Of a stretch of 15,008 nucleotides of DNA, positions 1 through 6,941 are shown piece by piece. The stretch comes from an uncultured Eggerthellaceae bacterium (GTDB lineage Bacteria > Actinomycetota > Coriobacteriia > Coriobacteriales > Eggerthellaceae). Below the pieces are notes generated by a model. The model had not been told where the DNA came from, made no database searches, and saw nothing but the letters and a program-made list of their open reading frames with translations. Position 1 is the stretch's first letter, and each line of letters starts with the position of its first letter. The stretch spans positions 1-15,008 of the forward strand of contig CANRPV010000019.1 of the NCBI GenBank assembly GCA_947632575.1. The letters are read 5' to 3'. Position numbers and translations under genes: made by a program.

Positions 1-95
1 GCGGCGGAATGCTCCCGCCAAAGCGGGTGCCGTTGTGGGTCAGGCCTAACCACGAGCAGGGCGAAGAGATAAGCGAAAGGTCGAGGCGGGATTTG

Positions 96-956
96 GTGGG
101 ATCAAGCGGCAAGCTCATCATCGTGCCGACCCCCCTGGGAAACCTGGGGGATATGACCGAGCGCGCCAAGGAGGCTCTCGAATCCGCTGATGTCATCTAC
201 GCCGAGGACACGCGGGTGACCCGGAAGCTTCTGAGCGCCTACGGCATCGGTGGCAGGCTTGAGCGGCTTGATGAGAACCTCATGGGCGCAAAGGCCGCGA
301 GTATCGTTGAGCAGGTGTGCGGCGGCGAGGTTATCACCTACTGCAGCGATGCGGGTATGCCTGGTGTATCCGACCCCGGCTTGCGCTTGGTCAATGAAGC
401 GCGGGTGGCGGGGGCGCCCGTTGAGGTGCTTCCCGGACCGTCCGCGGCCGTGACCGCCTATGTGGCCAGCGGCTTTACCACGCCTCACTTCTACTTTGGC
501 GGCTTTCTTCCGAAAAAGCCTCGTGAGCGCACCGACACCCTTCGCTCCCTCGAGAAGCTCGACGCCGCTCTCATTTTCTACGAGAGCCCGAATCGCCTGG
601 TTGTGGCTCTCGAGAGCATCAAAGAGGTGTTTCCCCATAGAACGGTGGCGGTATGCCGTGAGCTCACCAAGCTGCATGAGGAGGTGGTGCGCGATCTCGC
701 GCCACGCATCTTCGATGAGTTTCGTTGGCGCAGCGACGAGGGCACGTTGCGTGGGGAAGTGGTCATCGTCATCGATGCCCCGTCGTCTTTGGAAGAGCAG
801 GTAAATCACGAAGCTGCCCTTGAGGCGGCACGTCTGAAGGCCCAGGAGCTAGCGGCCTGCGGTCTGCGCACGAAGAGCATCGCCTCCTCGTTGCGTGAGG
901 AATTTGGTCTTGCCCGAAATGAAGCCTATGACATCGCCATGGAACTCAACTCTTGA
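96..956 (+). CDS. rsmI: 16S rRNA (cytidine(1402)-2'-O)-methyltransferase RsmI
   Basis: RsmI uses S-adenosylmethionine to 2'-O-methylate C1402 in the decoding centre of 16S rRNA, acting in the cytoplasm on the small subunit. The tetrapyrrole-methylase fold is clear: the N-terminal PTPLGNLGD motif (about residues 11-19), YAEDTR (about 35-40), the glycine-rich SDAGMPGVSDPG motif (about 84-95), LPGPSAAVTA, GGFLPKKPRER and YESPNRL, followed by a small C-terminal helical domain. The reading frame is open upstream to an ATG at 9, but homology begins only at GKLIIVPTP. GTG at 96 lies about 9 nt after GAGG at 83-86 and gives 286 residues, the usual family length, so it is preferred over the longer 315-residue form; TTG at 93 is also possible. 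The 3' end overlaps the next gene, suggesting co-transcription. Family assignment is very secure; the start is inferred. Confidence 0.95.
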   Translation: MGSSGKLIIVPTPLGNLGDMTERAKEALESADVIYAEDTRVTRKLLSAYGIGGRLERLDENLMGAKAASIVEQVCGGEVITYCSDAGMPGVSDPGLRLVNEARVAGAPVEVLPGPSAAVTAYVASGFTTPHFYFGGFLPKKPRERTDTLRSLEKLDAALIFYESPNRLVVALESIKEVFPHRTVAVCRELTKLHEEVVRDLAPRIFDEFRWRSDEGTLRGEVVIVIDAPSSLEEQVNHEAALEAARLKAQELAACGLRTKSIASSLREEFGLARNEAYDIAMELNS

Positions 957-1491
957 GATCATTGACGGCCTTGAAGTTTGGGTCATTCGCAAGGCCGTCA
1001 AATCCATGACTCTGCGCGTCAAACCGCCTGATGGGCGTGTTGAGCTTTCCGTGCCCTATCTCATCTCCGACCGCGCTCTCTGTGATTTCATCGCTCTCAA
1101 GCGTCAGTGGATCGAGCAGAAAATCGAAGAGATACGGACCTCGCCGTTCGCACAGGCGGCACTAGCCAGCCCTGAGGAAGTGAAGGCGTGGAAAGCCGTC
1201 GTGTCGGCTTTCGTGCCACCTCTCATTGAGCGATGGAAGCCGGTGCTCGGTGTTCAGGCGAAATCGGTGGCATATCGCAATATGAAGAGTCGCTGGGGAA
1301 GTTGCCAGCCGGCCACGGGCCGTATTTGCATCAACGTGAGACTTGCCCTCTATCCTCCGGAGTGTCTGGAATACGTCGTGGTGCATGAACTTTGTCACCT
1401 GCGGGTGAGTGGACATGGGCATGACTTTAAGGCGCTTATGACGCAGGTGATGCCCGATTGGGAGAAACGGCGCGCGAAGCTGAGATCCTAG
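919..1491 (+). CDS. YgjP/SprT-like M48-type zinc metallopeptidase (DUF45)
   Basis: The protein carries the conserved block of the YgjP family (DUF45, PF01863): a basic RxxxSRWGSC segment (NMKSRWGSC), a stretch of hydrophobic helix (LEYVVVHELCHL) containing the zinc-binding HExxH motif, and a downstream SGHGHDFKALM segment that supplies the third metal-binding His. The N-terminal part (DGLEVWVIRKAVKSMTLRVKPPDGRVEL) is the beta-rich region typical of these proteins. About 190 residues matches the family (usually 170-250). The substrate of most members is unknown. The gene overlaps the end of rsmI by about 38 nt; starts at GTG 895, ATG 919 or ATG 928 are all possible and none has a strong ribosome-binding site, so the N-terminus is uncertain. 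It is probably translated from the rsmI mRNA. Its 3' end converges on the iscR-like gene across an 18-bp repeat tract. Confidence 0.88.
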   Translation: MKPMTSPWNSTLEIIDGLEVWVIRKAVKSMTLRVKPPDGRVELSVPYLISDRALCDFIALKRQWIEQKIEEIRTSPFAQAALASPEEVKAWKAVVSAFVPPLIERWKPVLGVQAKSVAYRNMKSRWGSCQPATGRICINVRLALYPPECLEYVVVHELCHLRVSGHGHDFKALMTQVMPDWEKRRAKLRS

Positions 1492-1500
1492 TTGCCAATG

Positions 1501-1570
1501 AAACTCTCGATACCGGTGAGACCCTCGATACCGGTGAGACCCTCGTTGCAGGTAAGAACCTCGTTGCCGG
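1501..1570. repeat. Degenerate 18-bp tandem repeat between convergent genes
   Basis: About three to four copies of an 18-bp unit, best seen as ACCCTCGATACCGGTGAG at 1521-1538, a near-identical copy just before it (1503-1520), and diverged copies at 1539-1556 and after. Each unit contains the palindrome ACCGGT or a derivative. Because 18 is a multiple of three, all frames read as hexapeptide repeats, but no convincing gene runs through them. The tract fills the gap between the metallopeptidase stop and the end of the iscR-like gene. A weak hairpin (AACCT...AGGGTT with GCCGGC inside) followed by a T run at 1579-1583 could end the plus-strand transcript. Confidence 0.8.
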
Positions 1571-1572
1571 CC

Positions 1573-2031
1573 TTAGGGTTTTTCGATCGCCGCTTCGAGG
1601 CGTTCGATGAAAGAATCCTCGAAAGCTTGGTGTTCCGCCACGATATCGGCCAGAGTGAGGCTTTCGAGGTAGTCTCGGATGGCTTGCTCCATCCCGCCCC
1701 AGATACGCTGAGAGATGCATCCCGCTTGGAGCTCGCAAGGGGAGAGCTGACTGGTGCAGTCCAAAAGCTCGAGGCCGTCTTCGCTGGCAGATACCACATC
1801 GGCTAAAGTGATGGCGTCGGCTTGGCGGGCGAGCTGATAGCCGCCCAAATAACCGCGCGTCACTTTCAAAAGACCCGCAGCGGCAAGGGGAGCCACGACC
1901 TGCTCCAAATACTTCTTGGAAATATGCTGGCGCTCAGCCACATCCTTCAGGGCGACACAGCCCTCACCCTCGTGTTGGGCCAGATCCACCATGAACTGCA
2001 TTCCGTAGCGAGTTTTCGTCGAAACTCTCAT
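1573..2031 (-). CDS. iscR: Rrf2-family (IscR-type) Fe-S-sensing transcriptional regulator
   Basis: A 152-residue winged-helix regulator of the Rrf2 family. It begins MRVSTKTRYG, the classic Rrf2 start, followed by the HTH (VALKDVAERQHISKKYLEQV, residues 26-45) and the wing (LKVTRGYLGGYQL). Cysteines at 92, 99 and 105 (C-X6-C-X5-C) match the three cluster ligands of IscR-like proteins, so the protein probably binds an Fe-S cluster and represses the adjacent isc genes when the cell is cluster-replete. The frame is open further upstream to 2127, but ATG 2031 is chosen because GGAAGG lies just before it and because family homology starts there. It diverges from iscS across a compact promoter region. 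IscR is the likely ortholog by context; the exact effector (cluster type, possible cysteine or NO sensing) cannot be read from sequence. Confidence 0.92.
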   Translation of the reverse strand: MRVSTKTRYGMQFMVDLAQHEGEGCVALKDVAERQHISKKYLEQVVAPLAAAGLLKVTRGYLGGYQLARQADAITLADVVSASEDGLELLDCTSQLSPCELQAGCISQRIWGGMEQAIRDYLESLTLADIVAEHQAFEDSFIERLEAAIEKP

Positions 2032-2075
2032 AAGCCTTCCAAAACTTGATCGACAAACAAAATCTAGTAAACTCC

Positions 2076-2103
2076 TTGACTTTGTTGGGGAAAAGTTTAT
2101 ATT
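2076..2103 (+). promoter_or_regulatory. Promoter of iscS-iscU
   Basis: TTGACT (2076-2081), a 16-bp spacer and TATATT (2098-2103) form a strong sigma-70-type promoter with a start predicted near 2110. A loose inverted repeat AAACT (2069-2073) / AGTTT (2094-2098) brackets the -35 and the spacer and is a candidate, though weak, operator for the Rrf2 regulator. Confidence 0.65.
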
Positions 2104-2127
2104 AAAGTCCATTAAAATGCTAGACAA
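2099..2127 (-). promoter_or_regulatory. Promoter of the iscR-like gene
   Basis: On the minus strand TTGTCT (plus positions 2122-2127) is followed after 17 bp by TAATAT (2099-2104). This is a good sigma-70-type match and predicts transcription starting near 2092. Its -10 box overlaps the -10 box of the opposing iscS promoter. Confidence 0.6.
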
Positions 2128-2191
2128 TAAGCGTGACGAGGAGAAATTTTCATAAAACGCGCGGTCATGAGGCGAAGGACGTAGATATAAG

Positions 2192-3418
2192 ATGAAGCAG
2201 ATTTATTTAGATAACGCATCCACCACTCCTGTGCGCAAGGAAGTGCTCGATGCCATGCTCCCTTACTTTAGTGAGCAGTTTGGCAATCCCTCATCCATCT
2301 ATCCCTTGGGTCAGGACGCATCCGATGCCGTAGCTGAGGCGCGAAGCACCATCGCATCCCTTATCGGTGCGAGTCCTAAGGAACTTTACTTCACCAGTGG
2401 TGGTTCAGAAGCTGATAACTGGGCCATTAAAGGCTTTGTGGAAGCCAATAAAGATAAAGGTCGTCACATCATCACCAGTGCCATCGAGCATCATGCGGTA
2501 CTTCACGTCTGCGAGGCTCTGGAGAGGGATGGGTTTGAGGTTACCTATTTGCCGGTTGATGAGGACGGTTTGGTCTCACCCGCTGATTTTGAGGCGGCTA
2601 TTCGACCCGACACCATTTTGGCCAGCATCATGATGGCCAATAATGAAATCGGTACCATTCAGCCCATCGCCGAGCTGGCCTCCATAGCTCACGAGCATAA
2701 GATCACCTTCCACAGCGATGCGGTGCAGGCCTTTGGCCATCTGCCCATCAATGTGAAGGAGCTGGGTGTGGATATGATGTCCGCCTCCGCTCACAAGCTC
2801 TATGGGCCTAAGGGTGTTGGCTTTCTCTATATTCGCAAGGGCGTGAAGATCGCCAATCTAATCGACGGTGGCCAGCAAGAGCGTGGCAAACGCGCCACCA
2901 CGGAAAACGTTCCTGGCATCGTCGGCTTTGCGAAAGCGGCCGAGTTGGCTCTCGCCGAGCAAGCAGAGGAAATGGAGCGCCAGCGGGCCATTCGTGATCA
3001 CGCCATTGCGCGCGTCCTTGCGGAGATTCCCCATGCCAAGCTCAACGGAAGCGCCACCGAGCGCCTTGCCAACAACATCAACTTCTCCTTCGAGTTCATT
3101 GAGGGAGAGGGAATGCTCTTGCAGCTCGCCGCGCGGGGAATCAGCTCCTCCAGCGGAAGCGCCTGCACATCTGGATCCCTTGATCCAAGCCACGTGCTTT
3201 TGGCCATCGGGCTGCCTCATGAGATCGCTCATGGCTCCCTGCGCCTGACGCTCGGACGAGACACCACCATGGAGGACGTGGATTTCGCCATCGACTCGCT
3301 GAAGACGATCTTAGAGAATCTGCGGAGCATGAGTCCGCTTTATGAGGATTACCAAAAGACCCACGTGGGATCTATCATGGATAAGATGAAGGCTGCAGGT
3401 AAAAAGAACATAAGCTAG
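2192..3418 (+). CDS. iscS: Cysteine desulfurase (IscS/NifS type)
   Basis: A PLP-dependent enzyme that takes sulfur from L-cysteine (yielding alanine) and passes a persulfide to the IscU scaffold. All hallmarks are present: YLDNASTTPV at the N-terminus, the SGGSEADNWAI cofactor-binding segment, the EHHAV histidine pair (His100-His101), NNEIGTIQPI, Asp176 in HSDAVQAFGH, the Schiff-base Lys202 in SASAHKLYGPKG, and the catalytic Cys325 in the mobile loop SSGSACTSGSL. The long Cys loop marks the class I (IscS/NifS) group rather than SufS. Length 408 is typical. ATG 2192 is the only reasonable start, because an in-frame stop lies at 2168-2170; AAGGAC at 2175-2180 is a moderately spaced ribosome site. 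It is followed by iscU after 84 nt, in one operon, and is expected to be repressed by the divergent regulator. No hscA, hscB or fdx follows, so this is a minimal system. Confidence 0.97.
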   Translation: MKQIYLDNASTTPVRKEVLDAMLPYFSEQFGNPSSIYPLGQDASDAVAEARSTIASLIGASPKELYFTSGGSEADNWAIKGFVEANKDKGRHIITSAIEHHAVLHVCEALERDGFEVTYLPVDEDGLVSPADFEAAIRPDTILASIMMANNEIGTIQPIAELASIAHEHKITFHSDAVQAFGHLPINVKELGVDMMSASAHKLYGPKGVGFLYIRKGVKIANLIDGGQQERGKRATTENVPGIVGFAKAAELALAEQAEEMERQRAIRDHAIARVLAEIPHAKLNGSATERLANNINFSFEFIEGEGMLLQLAARGISSSSGSACTSGSLDPSHVLLAIGLPHEIAHGSLRLTLGRDTTMEDVDFAIDSLKTILENLRSMSPLYEDYQKTHVGSIMDKMKAAGKKNIS

Positions 3419-3502
3419 ATCGAATTCTTGGCTTAGCGCATTGACGGAAAGAACTTTTAAGCGCGATCATTCGGCTTGCGAAAACGATAAAGGAGACCAA
3501 CT

Positions 3503-3979
3503 ATGGCAATGAATTATTCCGAAGCGGTCATGGACCACTTCACAAACCCGCGTAATGTGGGCGAGATAGAAAACCCTTCAGGCTGCGGTACGGTAGGAAA
3601 CGCGGTCTGCGGCGATATCATGCGCGTTTATCTGGACATCGACGAAAACGGCGTGATCCAGGACGCGAAGTTTAAGACCTTCGGCTGCGGTGCCGCTATT
3701 GCCACCAGCTCTATGGCCACCGTTCTCGTGAAGGGAAAGACGGTTCAGGAGGCTTTGGAGGTGACCAATAAGGCGGTTATGGAGGCCTTAGACGGTCTGC
3801 CGCCCGTGAAAGTCCACTGCTCGCTTTTGGCCGAGGAGGCCATCCACGCGGCGCTTTGGGACTACGCCGAGAAGAACGGCATAACCATCGAAGGGCTCGA
3901 GCGGCCGGTAAACGATATCTCCGAGCATGAGCATGGTCCTCATCCCGATGAGGATGATGGCGACGAGGACGAAGACTAG
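3503..3979 (+). CDS. iscU: Fe-S cluster assembly scaffold protein IscU
   Basis: The scaffold on which IscS-derived sulfur and iron are assembled into a [2Fe-2S] or [4Fe-4S] cluster. The N-terminus (MNYSEAVMDHFTNPRNVGEI) is canonical. The three ligand cysteines are Cys36 (in NAVCGD, with the conserved Asp38), Cys62 (in TFGCGAAIATSS) and Cys106 (in VHCSLLAEEAI); there is an extra Cys28. The core ends near residue 136. After it comes a lineage-specific, His- and Asp/Glu-rich tail of about 20 residues (EHEHGPHPDEDDGDEDED) that could bind metal, although this is inference. ATG 3503 has a clear AGGAG 7 nt upstream. The 84-nt gap from iscS contains a TTGACG/GATCAT pair that might be a weak internal promoter. 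The DNA of the acidic tail runs directly into a related hexamer repeat downstream. Confidence 0.96.
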   Translation: MAMNYSEAVMDHFTNPRNVGEIENPSGCGTVGNAVCGDIMRVYLDIDENGVIQDAKFKTFGCGAAIATSSMATVLVKGKTVQEALEVTNKAVMEALDGLPPVKVHCSLLAEEAIHAALWDYAEKNGITIEGLERPVNDISEHEHGPHPDEDDGDEDED

Positions 3980-4080
3980 AACTAGGAAAGATGATGCCTA
4001 GGAAAGACGAGAACTAAGTCGAAAATGAAAGCGAAGACGAAGACTAAGACTAAGACTAAGACGAAAACGAAGACTAAGTG
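3980..4080. repeat. Hexanucleotide repeat tract continuing the iscU 3' end
   Basis: After the iscU stop the DNA continues as purine-rich sequence built on GAC/GAA triplets and resolves into clean hexamers from 4033: two GAAGAC, three TAAGAC, then GAAAAC, GAAGAC and a terminal TAAGTG. One frame ends with a second acidic tail-like peptide (ENESEDED then TAA), while the iscU frame would read Lys-Thr repeats. This looks like slippage-expanded copies of the acidic-tail codons, with G-to-T changes making stops. I see no gene in it. The rest of the gap up to metG at 4280 holds a terminator, a second hairpin and a possible -10 element; no T-box or SAM riboswitch signature was recognised. Confidence 0.75.
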
Positions 4081-4122
4081 AAACGCCATTAACTTAGCGA
4101 ATTTAACGAATTTTGCGAATGA

Positions 4123-4154
4123 AAGAGGGCTCCTTTGAGGGGTCCTCTTCTTTT
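4123..4154 (+). terminator. Rho-independent terminator of the isc operon
   Basis: An 11-bp stem (AAGAGGGCTCC at 4123-4133 with GGGGTCCTCTT at 4139-4149, two G-U pairs) closes a TTTGA loop and is followed by CTTTT. It is the best-formed terminator in the window and separates iscU from metG. Confidence 0.85.
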
Positions 4155-4172
4155 GGGCCTCATTCCTTTCGA

Positions 4173-4193
4173 GTCGGCCTCATGAGAGCCGAC
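4173..4193 (+). other. Second hairpin upstream of metG
   Basis: GTCGGC (4173-4178) and GCCGAC (4188-4193) form a stem that can be extended by the inner CTC/GAG pair with one bulge. Only a short interrupted T stretch follows, so it may be a backup terminator or a leader structure. Confidence 0.4.
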
Positions 4194-4205
4194 CTTTCCT
4201 GGGCG

Positions 4206-4214
4206 TGGTAAGAT
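4206..4214 (+). promoter_or_regulatory. Possible extended -10 element for metG
   Basis: TGG followed by TAAGAT fits the extended -10 form TGnTAnnnT and lies after both hairpins, about 65 nt before the metG start. No good -35 box precedes it, so this is only a candidate. Confidence 0.3.
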
Positions 4215-4279
4215 AACCCGATACGCAAGGTTGAACTTAGAAAGCATGTTGTAGGCGCCAGAAGGAGAGGATCCACTTT

Positions 4280-5857
4280 ATGACCAAGGGAAGCTATTCA
4301 TTTACCACGCCCATTTACTACGTGAACGCCGCTCCTCACCTCGGCACCGCCTACACCACCATCGCCGCCGATGTCGTGGCGCGCTATCAGCGCATGAATG
4401 GTTATGAGGTGGCCTTCGTCACCGGTCTTGATGAGCACGGCCAGAAGGTGGCCGATACGGCTCGCGAGCACTCTATGACGCCCCAAGAGTGGTGCGACTC
4501 CATGGAGCCCACTTTCCGCGAGACTTGGGATATGCTCGATATCACCTACACAGACTTCGTTCGTACCACTGAACCGCGTCATGCCCGCTCGGTGCAGGAT
4601 TTCTGGCTTCAGCTCCATGAGGACGGCTGGCTATACAAAGGCGCCTATGAGGGCTGGTACTGCGTCCATGAGGAGACCTATTACGCGGAGAGCGATCTGG
4701 AGAAGAACGAAGAAGGGGTTTTCATCTGCCCTGATTGCAAGCGTCCCGTCCAGCGGGCGAGCGGTGAGGAAAACTGGTTCTTTAAGCTCTCCGAGTTCCA
4801 GCAGCCCCTGCTTGATTTCTATGAGTCAAACCCGGACTTCATCCGCCCGGAAACCCGTAAAAACGAAATCGTTTCCTTTGTCAAATCGGGGCTGAAAGAC
4901 CTTTCCATCAGCCGTTCCACCTTCGACTGGGGTGTTCCGCTGCCTTTCGACGAGGGACATGTCGCCTACGTTTGGGCCGATGCGCTTCTAGCCTACCTGA
5001 CGGGCATTGGTTACAAGGATCCGGATAGGCCCGGTGAGTTTGATGCCAATTGGCCCATGCGCTATCACTTCGTCGGAAAAGACATCATTCGCTTCCACTG
5101 TGTGATCTGGCCGGCGATGCTTATGGCAGCCGGTATGCCCATTACGCACACGGTTTTCGGTCACGGATTTTTGCTGACCAAGGGCGAGAAGATGAGCAAG
5201 TCTAAGGGCAACGCTCTTAAGCCGGCTGACCTGGTGCGGGTGTTTGGCGTGGATGCCTATCGCTACTACTTCATGAGCGACGTGCAGTTCGGTCATGACG
5301 GTTCCATTTCGCTTGAGCGCATGGTACAGGTCTATAACAATGAGCTTGCCAACACCTGGGGAAATCTCTGCTCGCGAGTCTTCAACATGACGGGGAAGTA
5401 CTTCGACGGGCGCGTGCCCGAGCCCTCGTCTGCCGCTGCGAATCCCATGCGGGAGATCAGCGATGAGCTCTACGACGTCTATGATCGCTGCCTTGAGGCG
5501 GTGGATTTCACCGGGGCGACGGCCGCCGTACAACGTCTTGCGAGTCGCGTGAATCTCTACGTGGAGGAATCGGCGCCGTGGAATCTGGCCAAGGACCCCG
5601 CCAAAGCCGAGGAGTTGGCTGGAGTTATCTATAACTCCCTTGAGGCTATTCGCATTATTGCCCTCTACATGGCCCCGTTTATGCCCAAGAGCTCGGCTGA
5701 GGTATTTAGGCGCATGGGTCTGGGAGATGTGACCGATATCGATGATATTCAGTTCGCAAGCGAATGGGGCGGTCTGCCGGTGGGCAACGTGGTTGAGACG
5801 GGAGACCCACTCTTCCCGCGTCTTAAGGTGGACGAGATCAACTTCGATATCGAATAG
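4280..5857 (+). CDS. metG: Methionine--tRNA ligase (short MetG2 type)
   Basis: Class I aminoacyl-tRNA synthetase that charges tRNA-Met and initiator tRNA with methionine, using ATP. The HIGH signature is HLGT (residues 20-23) and the KMSKS loop is at 304-308. The connective domain has one metal knuckle suggested by Cys128, His130, Cys150 and Cys153 (WYCVHE and CPDC). LDEHGQKV, VWADALLAYLTG and FHCVIWPAMLMAAG are standard MetRS blocks, and the anticodon-binding helical domain follows to about residue 500. At 525 residues it lacks the C-terminal EMAPII-like tRNA-binding domain found in E. coli MetG. A strong AAGGAGAGG precedes ATG 4280. It is the first gene of a metG-tatD-flavoprotein-rsmA operon; the gap to tatD is 48 nt. 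Confidence 0.97.
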   Translation: MTKGSYSFTTPIYYVNAAPHLGTAYTTIAADVVARYQRMNGYEVAFVTGLDEHGQKVADTAREHSMTPQEWCDSMEPTFRETWDMLDITYTDFVRTTEPRHARSVQDFWLQLHEDGWLYKGAYEGWYCVHEETYYAESDLEKNEEGVFICPDCKRPVQRASGEENWFFKLSEFQQPLLDFYESNPDFIRPETRKNEIVSFVKSGLKDLSISRSTFDWGVPLPFDEGHVAYVWADALLAYLTGIGYKDPDRPGEFDANWPMRYHFVGKDIIRFHCVIWPAMLMAAGMPITHTVFGHGFLLTKGEKMSKSKGNALKPADLVRVFGVDAYRYYFMSDVQFGHDGSISLERMVQVYNNELANTWGNLCSRVFNMTGKYFDGRVPEPSSAAANPMREISDELYDVYDRCLEAVDFTGATAAVQRLASRVNLYVEESAPWNLAKDPAKAEELAGVIYNSLEAIRIIALYMAPFMPKSSAEVFRRMGLGDVTDIDDIQFASEWGGLPVGNVVETGDPLFPRLKVDEINFDIE

Positions 5858-5876
5858 ATTGATTCCAAAAAATTGA

Positions 5877-5900
5877 CTCTGAACAGATCTCTGAACAGAT
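5877..5900. repeat. Perfect 12-bp tandem duplication before tatD
   Basis: CTCTGAACAGAT occurs twice in direct succession (5877-5888 and 5889-5900) and fills half of the metG-tatD gap, ending only 5 nt before the tatD start, where a ribosome-binding site would normally lie. Confidence 0.9.
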
Positions 5901-5905
5901 AAAAG

Positions 5906-6916
5906 ATGATGGACGAAGAGGAGATAAGGCTTTTTCACGATGCGCAGTTTCGGCGCAAGGTGAAAAACGGCGACTACGAGGTGGTAGACGCTCCGATCCT
6001 GGAGACCTTTGTCGCCGATACTCACGCCCATCTCCATCTTCTGCCTGATCCTGCTTTGGCTCTGGCTCGAGCGGCAGTACATCGGGTCAGCTTCATCGAG
6101 ATGATCGTCGATGTGGTCGAAGACGGCGACGCACCGTTTGAGAAGCTGGACGATTGGCTTGCCGATGCCGTATTGGAAGTGCGCAATCTCATCTATCAGG
6201 CTGTTCATCACAATGCCTCGGCGGGGGAGCGCAAGCTTGCTACTCAAGTAGTGGTGGAGGGAGGCTCCATCCTGTCCTTTCCCAGGGTTCCCCAGGTGAG
6301 AATTTGCGTGGGTTGTCATCCTCATAACGCGAAAGATTACGACGCCGCCGCGGAGCAAAGGCTGATTGATCGCCTTGAGGATCGACGGGTGAGCGCCCTT
6401 GGGGAAATCGGTCTGGATTACCATTACGATTTCTCTCCGCGAGATATCCAAAAAGAAGTTTTTCGCCGGCAGCTTAACCTTGCCCAAGAGCATGGGCTCC
6501 CCGTCGTTCTTCATATCCGCGACGCTCACGATGATGCCTTCGAGATCCTTGAACAGGAAGGATTCAGTCCTAAAGGAACCATTCTCCATTGCTACACCTT
6601 GGGGCCCGAGGAGCTAAAGCGCTGGGTCGATGCCGGCTGCTATATCGCTTTCGGAGGAGCTTTAACGTTTAAGAAGGCCGATGATCTACGCGCGGCGGCA
6701 GAGCTGGTGCCAGAGGATCGCCTGCTTACCGAAACCGATGCGCCTTATATGACCCCTGAGCCCATGCGCGGTATCCCCTGTGAGCCGGCGGATGTGGTTT
6801 TCACGGCTGCTCGTCTTGCGGTGGTGCGCCAGTGCTCAAGCGATAAGGATCGCGTAGCGCTTCTCGATCGGCTCTACGATAACGCCATCTACGTGCTCAA
6901 TCGACCCCGGTATTAG
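5906..6916 (+). CDS. tatD: TatD-family metal-dependent hydrolase/DNase
   Basis: TatD proteins are TIM-barrel hydrolases of the amidohydrolase superfamily with 3'-5' exonuclease/DNase activity in several organisms. The metal ligands can be placed: His40 and His42 (DTHAH), Glu167 (GEIGLDYH), His203 (LHIRDA), His228 (LHCYTL) and Asp278 (TETDAPYM). The VGCHPH motif is at about 135-140. At 336 residues the protein is much longer than the usual 255-265. The excess is an N-terminal extension of about 37 residues and an insertion of roughly 50 residues between the HxH motif and VGCHPH, containing the helical VRNLIYQAVHHNAS region. ATG 5906 and ATG 5909 are both possible; no good ribosome site is visible. 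The metG-tatD linkage is common in Gram-positive bacteria. Confidence 0.92.
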   Translation: MMDEEEIRLFHDAQFRRKVKNGDYEVVDAPILETFVADTHAHLHLLPDPALALARAAVHRVSFIEMIVDVVEDGDAPFEKLDDWLADAVLEVRNLIYQAVHHNASAGERKLATQVVVEGGSILSFPRVPQVRICVGCHPHNAKDYDAAAEQRLIDRLEDRRVSALGEIGLDYHYDFSPRDIQKEVFRRQLNLAQEHGLPVVLHIRDAHDDAFEILEQEGFSPKGTILHCYTLGPEELKRWVDAGCYIAFGGALTFKKADDLRAAAELVPEDRLLTETDAPYMTPEPMRGIPCEPADVVFTAARLAVVRQCSSDKDRVALLDRLYDNAIYVLNRPRY

Positions 6917-6941
6917 GCATAAGGTATTAGAGGAGAGGTTC

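Noticed and set aside
2..49. Possible C-terminal end of an upstream protein (frame 2, stop at 47-49)
   Set aside because: Only about 15 codons are visible, without any recognisable motif, so it cannot be separated from chance.
102..809. A 235-codon minus-strand open frame
   Set aside because: Antisense shadow of rsmI, without domain features.
2133..2194. Short leader ORFs before iscS (GTG at 2133, ATG at 2167), one ending in an overlap with the iscS start
   Set aside because: No ribosome-binding site at suitable spacing for either, and products of 20 and 5 residues without features; kept only as a curiosity.
4025..4081. Small ORF reading Met-Lys-Ala-Lys followed by Thr-Lys repeats
   Set aside because: Produced by the hexamer repeat and lacks a ribosome-binding site.
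3980..4279. T-box or SAM riboswitch upstream of metG
   Set aside because: The conserved T-box sequence and SAM-riboswitch helices were not found; only the repeat tract, the terminator and one further hairpin are seen.
4988..6589. A 533-codon open frame on the minus strand
   Set aside because: It lies opposite metG and tatD, both of which have full family motifs; the minus-strand translation shows no recognisable domain and spans two real genes and their gap.
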